DNA of 10,389 nucleotides from contig JAUWJN010000057.1 in assembly GCA_030607655.1 (NCBI GenBank), positions 1-10,389 on the forward strand, read 5' to 3'. The notes under the pieces are model-generated. The model was not told the origin of the DNA. It did not search any database and worked only from the letters and a program-made list of their open reading frames with translations. The translations under genes and the position numbers were made by a program. This document shows, piece by piece, positions 6,144 to 10,389 of this stretch (its first letter is position 1; every line of letters begins with the position of its first letter). This stretch comes from a bacterium (lineage in GTDB: Bacteria > Armatimonadota > Zipacnadia > Zipacnadales > Zipacnadaceae).

Positions 6144-6149
6144 TATAAT
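6144..6149 (+). promoter_or_regulatory. Candidate -10 box (TATAAT) upstream of aroC
   Basis: A perfect TATAAT sits 15 bases after the secretin stop codon and 65 bases before the aroC start. No convincing TTGACA-like -35 exists at 16-18 bp upstream (CGGCAA at 6121-6126) and there is no TGn extension, so the promoter call is tentative. If it is real, transcription would begin near 6156 and the hairpin at 6164-6196 would lie at the 5' end of the aroC mRNA. Confidence 0.4.
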
Positions 6150-6163
6150 TGGGTAGTCGCTGG

Positions 6164-6196
6164 CACAAACGGCACAGTCATAAGGTGCCGTTTGTG
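6164..6196 (+). promoter_or_regulatory. Perfect 12-bp inverted repeat between secretin and aroC
   Basis: CACAAACGGCAC (6164-6175) and GTGCCGTTTGTG (6185-6196) are exact reverse complements around a 9-base loop. A G-U pair (6163/6197) can extend the RNA stem. The right arm ends 4 bases before the AAGGAGGG ribosome binding site of aroC (6201-6208). No T-run follows, so it is a poor intrinsic terminator. It could be a 3'-end stabiliser of the pilus mRNA, a 5'-UTR structure limiting access to aroC, or an operator for a dimeric regulator. The sequence alone does not decide between these. Confidence 0.7.
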
Positions 6197-6213
6197 TGTA
6201 AAGGAGGGCGGTT

Positions 6214-7416
6214 GTGGCCACCTCATTGCATTTTCATACCGCCGGCGAGTCACATGGACCGCGCCTGCTAGCCATATTGGAAGGCTTGCCTGCTGGTCTG
6301 CCCATTGACCTGTCATTGGTCAACCAGCAACTGCACCGCCGCCAAAGTGGATACGGGCGCGGGGCCCGTATGGATATAGAATCTGACCAGGTCTGTGTGT
6401 CTAGTGGCGTACGCCACGGCCGGACTTTGGGCACACCCCTGGGGCTAATTATTGAGAACCGGGACTGGCCCAACTGGGAAGAGGAAATGTCTCCCCAGCC
6501 TGCGCGTGACGACTTTATCAGCCAGCGGCGGGTATCTGTACCGCGCCCCGGTCATGCCGATTTAGCTGGGGCGGCCAAGTTTGGGCACCGGGATATGCGC
6601 AACGTCCTGGAGCGGGCCAGTGCCCGCGAGACCGCGGCCCGCGTGTCCACAGGAGCAATCTGTCAACACCTATTGGCCCAATTTGATATCAGTATCCATA
6701 GCTGTGTGGTAAGCATCGGGGGGGTACAAGCGGCGCTGCCCGAGCAGCTTGACGAGGATTTCTTCACGGCCGTGGAGGCCAGTGATGTGCATTGTGGCGA
6801 CCCGCGGGCGGCGGAGCAAATGCGCGCGGCTATAGATAAGGCCAAGCAGGACGGCGATAGTCTCGGCGGCATCTTTGAAGTCTACGCGTTCGGCGCTCCG
6901 CCCGGGCTGGGTTCCATGGCTAGCTGGCCGGAGCGCCTCGATGGCCGGCTGGCCGCGGGGCTGATGAGCATCCCCGCCATCAAGAGTGTGGAGATAGGCT
7001 TGGGCCGCCAGGTAGCCGACCGCCCTGGCTCCCAGGTCCACGACCCCATTGAGTTTGATGCCCAGCGAACTCCCTGGCCCTTTGTCCGCCCGACCAACAA
7101 TGCCGGCGGCCTGGAGGGAGGAATGTCCAACGGCGAGACCATTGTCCTGCGGGCGGCCATGAAGCCCATCCCTACTCTCACCCGCCCCTTGGCCTCCGTC
7201 TCGCTTCAGGATTTGCAGCCCACCCCCGCCCACGCCGAACGTTCCGATGTCTGTGCCGTACCGGCGGCGGCGGTGGTGGGCGAGGCGATGGTCGCCTTCA
7301 TCATAGCCCAGGCCTTTCGGGAGAAGTTTGGCGGCGATAGTCTACAGGATGTGGCGGCTGCTTATCAAGCCTATTGGACTCGGCTCACCGAATTGTGGGC
7401 CGGCGAGGAGGATTAA
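6214..7416 (+). CDS. aroC: Chorismate synthase
   Basis: Catalyses the last shikimate-pathway step, 5-enolpyruvylshikimate-3-phosphate to chorismate plus phosphate, and needs reduced FMN; cytoplasmic. The GTG at 6214 is preceded by AAGGAGGG (6201-6208), and the product opens MATSLHFHTAGESHGP, which includes the first family signature (8-16). Other hallmarks are RQSGYGRGARM (43-53), GHADLAGAAKFGHRDMRN (113-130), ERASARETAARVSTGAI (133-149), NNAGGLEGGMSNGE (295-308) with KPIPTL (317-322), and ERSDVCAVPAAAVVGEA (342-358). The 'ERSDVCAVPAA' form is the one I associate with Gram-positive, actinobacterial and Thermotoga-type enzymes rather than the enterobacterial type. Length (400) is normal for that type. 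The downstream aroKB start is 4 bases past the stop, so the two are co-translated or tightly co-transcribed. Confidence 0.98.
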   Translation: MATSLHFHTAGESHGPRLLAILEGLPAGLPIDLSLVNQQLHRRQSGYGRGARMDIESDQVCVSSGVRHGRTLGTPLGLIIENRDWPNWEEEMSPQPARDDFISQRRVSVPRPGHADLAGAAKFGHRDMRNVLERASARETAARVSTGAICQHLLAQFDISIHSCVVSIGGVQAALPEQLDEDFFTAVEASDVHCGDPRAAEQMRAAIDKAKQDGDSLGGIFEVYAFGAPPGLGSMASWPERLDGRLAAGLMSIPAIKSVEIGLGRQVADRPGSQVHDPIEFDAQRTPWPFVRPTNNAGGLEGGMSNGETIVLRAAMKPIPTLTRPLASVSLQDLQPTPAHAERSDVCAVPAAAVVGEAMVAFIIAQAFREKFGGDSLQDVAAAYQAYWTRLTELWAGEED

Positions 7417-7420
7417 CCAG

Positions 7421-9058
7421 ATGGCTCGGTTTCGCCCGCCGGCTGGTGCCATAATCTTGACTGGCTTTATGGGCACCGGAAAAAGCCAGGTGGGCAGGCT
7501 CTTGGCCCAGCATTGGGGTCTGAAGTTCCTAGAGACTGATGCCCTCATCGAAGAACAGGAAGGCACCTCCATTGCCCAGATATTCGCTACCCAGGGCGAA
7601 CCATACTTTCGTGACCGAGAGACGGCTGTCTTGCGGCAGGTCCCGGGCCAGGAGGCACTAGTCCTAAGCACTGGTGGTGGTATGCTGCTACGGCCCGAGA
7701 ACGTGGAGCTGCTGCGGGCTGCGGGACCCATCATCTGCCTGCAGGCCTCTGCTGAGACCATTCTAGAGCGTATCACCGGCACTGATCAGCGCCCCCTGCT
7801 GAATACTCCCGACCCACTGGCCGAGATCAAGCGGCTACTAGCGGCTCGCGAACAGGGTTACCAGCAGGCCGACTATCACCTGGATACTGATACCCTCACG
7901 CCGGAACAAGTCGCCGACCGCTGTAAGGACCTGATGATTGTTGACCCGCGAGCTACCTTCCTGGTTCCGGGCGCCGTGCAGGTGGCGATAGCTATGGGCC
8001 CGTATAGCTATCTGATTGACATTGACGACGGATTATTGTCCGCAGCAGGCCAGATTGTTCCCCCGGCTGAGCCCGGGCGCCGGGCGGGGATAATCACTTC
8101 TGATAACCTGGTATCGCTGTACGCCGACACGGTAAAGGATGCTCTTACCAGTGCCGACTGGGAGGTTAGCCTCTTCTCCGTTCCCGACGGGGAGGCCAGC
8201 AAATCCCTGGCCACCGCTGAACAGCTTTACGGGGCCTTGATAGAGGCCGACTTTGACCGCAGTTCGACTATTTTTGCCCTCGGCGGGGGAGTCATCGGCG
8301 ATTTGGCGGGGTTTGTGGCAGCCACTTTTATGCGCGGCATTGACTTCGTAGCGCTACCCACCTCGCTGGTAGCGCAGGTTGACGCCAGTGTCGGGGGGAA
8401 GGTCGCCGTAAATCTGCCGGCGGGCAAGAACCTGGTGGGTGCCTTTCATCAGCCGCAGGCAGTTATCATTGATACCCAGTGCTTGCAGACCCTGCCGGAA
8501 CGCCAGCTTCGCTGTGGTCTGGCCGAGGTTATCAAGCATGCGGCCATAGCTGATGCTGAGCTGTTTGCGTATGTGGAGAATAATATGGCCCGCATTTGGG
8601 CCGGTGACCCCATCGTGCTTAAGTACCTACTGGCGCGCAACTGTCAGATAAAGGCGGAGGTGGTCAGCCGCGATCCTCACGAGCACGGTGAGCGGGTAAT
8701 ACTGAACTACGGTCACACGGTTGGCCATGCCTTGGAACGGTCCGCATCTGAGTGGGACCTGGCCCACGGCGAGGCCGTGGCTCTGGGCATGATTGCCGAG
8801 AGCCGCCTGGCCGTCGAGCTGGGGTTGGCTGAGTCTGAGACAGCCTCAAAGCTGCACGAACTAATACAACAGGTGGGGTTGCCCACGAGTGCCGCCGGTA
8901 TTGACCTGCAGCAGGCCGCGGCGGCTTTATCGGTGGATAAAAAGATTGCCCGTGGACGGCTGCGCTGGCCGGTAGTGCCCACCATAGGTCAAGTGCGCAT
9001 TACCGCGGATGTACAACTACCCGCCTTTCAACAGGCTATGAGAAGCTTAGTAGACTAG
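7421..9058 (+). CDS. aroKB: Bifunctional shikimate kinase / 3-dehydroquinate synthase fusion
   Basis: Two enzymes in one 545-residue chain. Residues about 8-172 are shikimate kinase (shikimate + ATP to shikimate-3-phosphate), with Walker A GFMGTGKS (15-22), ETDALIEE (38-45), the shikimate-contacting FRDRE (63-67), STGGGMLL (83-90) and lid RPLL (124-127). Residues about 183-545 are 3-dehydroquinate synthase (DAHP to dehydroquinate, NAD and divalent metal), with PDGEASKS (255-262), GGGVIGDLAGFVAATFMRG (288-306), PTSLVAQVDASVGGK (313-327) and metal ligands E368 (GLAEVIKHA), H432 (GHTVGHALE) and H449 (HGEAVA). ATG 7421 has GAGGAGG at 7405-7411 and lies just past the aroC stop; the frame stays open upstream, but an earlier start would overlap aroC and add a non-homologous leader. 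Both active sites look intact. AroK-AroB fusion is known from Thermotoga. No frameshift or stop separates the halves. Confidence 0.97.
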   Translation: MARFRPPAGAIILTGFMGTGKSQVGRLLAQHWGLKFLETDALIEEQEGTSIAQIFATQGEPYFRDRETAVLRQVPGQEALVLSTGGGMLLRPENVELLRAAGPIICLQASAETILERITGTDQRPLLNTPDPLAEIKRLLAAREQGYQQADYHLDTDTLTPEQVADRCKDLMIVDPRATFLVPGAVQVAIAMGPYSYLIDIDDGLLSAAGQIVPPAEPGRRAGIITSDNLVSLYADTVKDALTSADWEVSLFSVPDGEASKSLATAEQLYGALIEADFDRSSTIFALGGGVIGDLAGFVAATFMRGIDFVALPTSLVAQVDASVGGKVAVNLPAGKNLVGAFHQPQAVIIDTQCLQTLPERQLRCGLAEVIKHAAIADAELFAYVENNMARIWAGDPIVLKYLLARNCQIKAEVVSRDPHEHGERVILNYGHTVGHALERSASEWDLAHGEAVALGMIAESRLAVELGLAESETASKLHELIQQVGLPTSAAGIDLQQAAAALSVDKKIARGRLRWPVVPTIGQVRITADVQLPAFQQAMRSLVD

Positions 9059-9076
9059 TATAGATGGAGCGAAGGT

Positions 9077-9862
9077 ATGTCGCCCGTGGCCTGGTGGCGC
9101 AAGAGTATACTCTGGGTGTGGCTTAAGGGCCTAGCCATTCTGGCCGCTATTGGCGGTGGGGCGGCACTACTGTTTCTGGTGGTCTCGATAGTCGGGCTAG
9201 GCGCGGTGGGCCCGGAGGTAGTCGTGCCCAATGTAGTGCGCGTGCCCCGGCAAAAGGCTGAGCAGATACTGACCAAGGCTGACCTTACCACAAAGGTCGT
9301 CGCCCAGAAGTATCACTTCTCGGTTCCCGAAGGCCGAGTGATTAGTATGCGGCCGAGTGGCGGGACGCGGGTGCGGGCGGGCCGCCAAGTGGAACTGACG
9401 GTCAGCAAAGGCCCGCGGGAGATTAAGGTGCCTGACGTGGTGGGCAAGCTCCTTGATGAGGCTATTAAGATATTGGAAGACAAACACCTGGCGGTGGGTG
9501 ATATCACTCGCCGGTGCAGCGACCAGCCCGCCGAAGAAGTAATTGCTCAGACCCCGCCCGCCCACCAAAGCCTGGCTCGTGGAGAGTCAGTAGCTCTGGA
9601 GGTGAGTGGGGGGCCTGAATATGGCCTGGTAGTTGATGTTACCGGTCACAAAACTTTGTTCCGGCGGATAAAAGTAGTAATGCCCGCCGGCGATTCCTTT
9701 CAGGACGTACGCATGACCCTGGGCGACGAGCAGGGCATTGAGACGATCTATGACCGAATCCACGAATCTGGTGACGAAATAACGGTAGATTTGCAGGCCG
9801 CCATCGGCGCCCAGCTACGAGTCTACATAGACGATAAGGTGGTCTTTGAGAAGCGCTTGTGA
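9077..9862 (+). CDS. Membrane-anchored double-PASTA protein with uncharacterised C-terminal domain
   Basis: PASTA domains bind peptidoglycan fragments or beta-lactam-like ligands and are usually attached to Ser/Thr kinases or penicillin-binding proteins; neither is present here. The ATG at 9077 has GGAG at 9065-9068. Residues 1-16 are Trp/Lys-rich, and 17-42 form a membrane helix. PASTA 1 covers about 46-112 (VVVPNVVRVPRQKAEQIL, SVPEGRVISMRPSGGTRVR, VELTVSKGP). PASTA 2 covers about 116-180 (IKVPDVVGKLLDEAIKIL, VIAQTPPAHQSLARGESV). Residues 183-261 are a beta-rich domain I do not recognise (DVTGHKTLFRRIKVVMPAGD, RVYIDDKVVFEKRL). Topology predicts the PASTA repeats outside the inner membrane. 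The gene lies 18 bases after aroKB and 13 bases before the sigma factor, so it may belong to either unit. The domain call is secure; the role (wall sensing or binding) is inferred. Confidence 0.88.
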   Translation: MSPVAWWRKSILWVWLKGLAILAAIGGGAALLFLVVSIVGLGAVGPEVVVPNVVRVPRQKAEQILTKADLTTKVVAQKYHFSVPEGRVISMRPSGGTRVRAGRQVELTVSKGPREIKVPDVVGKLLDEAIKILEDKHLAVGDITRRCSDQPAEEVIAQTPPAHQSLARGESVALEVSGGPEYGLVVDVTGHKTLFRRIKVVMPAGDSFQDVRMTLGDEQGIETIYDRIHESGDEITVDLQAAIGAQLRVYIDDKVVFEKRL

Positions 9863-9875
9863 GGTACTGGCCACA

Positions 9876-10389
9876 GTGAGCCAAGGCATCGAGCAGTCGT
9901 CCCAGTCGGAGATAGAGCTAATCCGCCGCTGCCAGACCGGCGATACTGCTGCCTTTGACATCCTCGTCCGGCGCCACTACCAGCTCGCCTACAATATCGC
10001 CTATCGGATACTCGGCGACCCTGACCAGGCGGCGGACGCCACCCAGGCTGCCTTTGTCCGGGCCTTCCGAGCCCTGGGTAGGTTCCGGGCCGAAGCCTCG
10101 TTCTCCACCTGGCTGTACCGTATTGTAACTAACGTATGTCTGGACCAGGTCCGCCAGGCCGATAAGCAGCCTGCCAGTCTAACCCTACTGGCTGATGACG
10201 AGGCCACGGCCGAGCAGCGCGATGTTCCTGATGAGCAAGCAGATCCGGCCCACCACGCTCAGCAACATCAGCGTCAGCAGCTAGTCCACAATGCTCTGCA
10301 GCAGTTGACCGCGGAGCATAGAGCGGTGGTAGTGCTATACGACCTGAACGGATTCTCTTACCAGGAGATTGCCCAGATGCTCGAGCTAC
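9876..10389 (+). CDS. ECF-type sigma-70 factor, 3' end outside window
   Basis: RNA polymerase sigma factor of the extracytoplasmic-function class, with regions 2 and 4 only. The proposed GTG start at 9876 follows GAGG at 9861-9864, which overlaps the PASTA stop. The frame is open to the right edge and 171 residues are visible. Region 2 covers about residues 11-90 (IELIRRCQTGDTAAFDILVR, AYNIAYRILGDPDQAADATQ, FSTWLYRIVTNVCLD). An acidic/Gln-rich linker follows (about 95-135, including HHAQQHQRQQ). Region 4 begins at about 139 with ALQQLTAEHRAVVVLYDLNG and the helix-turn-helix start FSYQEIAQMLEL, where the window stops. Such genes are often followed by an anti-sigma factor, which would lie just outside. 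The target regulon cannot be read from the sequence. Confidence 0.93.
   Translation, partial: MSQGIEQSSQSEIELIRRCQTGDTAAFDILVRRHYQLAYNIAYRILGDPDQAADATQAAFVRAFRALGRFRAEASFSTWLYRIVTNVCLDQVRQADKQPASLTLLADDEATAEQRDVPDEQADPAHHAQQHQRQQLVHNALQQLTAEHRAVVVLYDLNGFSYQEIAQMLEL

Noticed and set aside
6164..6196. Hairpin as a rho-independent terminator of the pilus operon
   Set aside because: The stem is strong, but no U-tract follows (TGTAAAGG), so it is listed as a hairpin of unknown role.
6670..7233. Minus-strand ORF of 187 codons inside aroC
   Set aside because: Shadow of aroC, whose catalytic motifs on the plus strand are unmistakable.
7237..7290. Apparent loss of an Arg in the AroC signature (VPAA instead of the enterobacterial RA form)
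   Set aside because: From memory, ERSDVCAVPAA is a normal form in Gram-positive, actinobacterial and Thermotoga-type chorismate synthases, so it is not a defect.
7328..7420. Upstream extension of the aroKB reading frame
   Set aside because: It would overlap the conserved aroC C-terminus and add residues with no kinase homology. The ATG at 7421 has a good GAGGAGG site and places Walker A at the usual position.

Overview
The window is a compact, entirely plus-strand stretch of a bacterial chromosome at roughly 55-60% GC (estimated by eye). It holds the inner-membrane alignment subcomplex and secretin of a type IV pilus or type II-secretion-like machine, followed by shikimate-pathway genes, a PASTA-domain membrane protein and the start of an ECF sigma factor. 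A secretin and signal peptides imply a diderm cell. The order pilM-N-O-P-secretin followed by aroK/aroB is an old synteny, known for example from Pseudomonas pilMNOPQ-aroK-aroB. Here aroC is inserted and aroK is fused to aroB. The Gram-positive/Thermotoga-like AroC signature, the aroKB fusion and the stand-alone PASTA protein suggest a deep-branching diderm such as Armatimonadota rather than a proteobacterium. That placement is a guess.

Layout: 1-828 is the C-terminal three quarters of PilM. 844-1857 is PilN-like, 1910-2713 PilO-like and 2806-3459 PilP/GspC-like. 3547-4308 is a small exported protein carrying only secretin N-terminal domains and a Gly/Arg/Ser-rich tail. 4432-6129 is a full secretin. 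After a spacer holding a TATAAT box and a perfect 12-bp hairpin come aroC (6214-7416), aroKB (7421-9058), a double-PASTA protein (9077-9862) and an ECF sigma factor that runs off the right edge (9876 onward). No intergenic stretch exceeds about 125 bases. I see no tRNA, rRNA, CRISPR array, insertion sequence or minus-strand gene.

How the genes work together: PilM (cytoplasmic, actin-like) would dock on the short N-terminus of PilN. PilN and PilO form a membrane-anchored periplasmic pair, and PilP links them to the N0 domain of the outer-membrane secretin. What stands out is repeated Gly/Met/Pro low-complexity sequence (PGMG-type) added to several members of this one complex. In the secretin pair, Gly-rich inserts sit at the same point inside the N1 domain. 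The 253-residue protein looks like a secretin paralogue cut off at that insert and sealed by five consecutive in-frame stop codons. The most promising unusual feature is therefore a stand-alone secretin N0 protein encoded between the PilP-like protein and the real secretin. The downstream aroC-aroKB genes supply two consecutive early shikimate-pathway steps plus the last one, and may have their own promoter.
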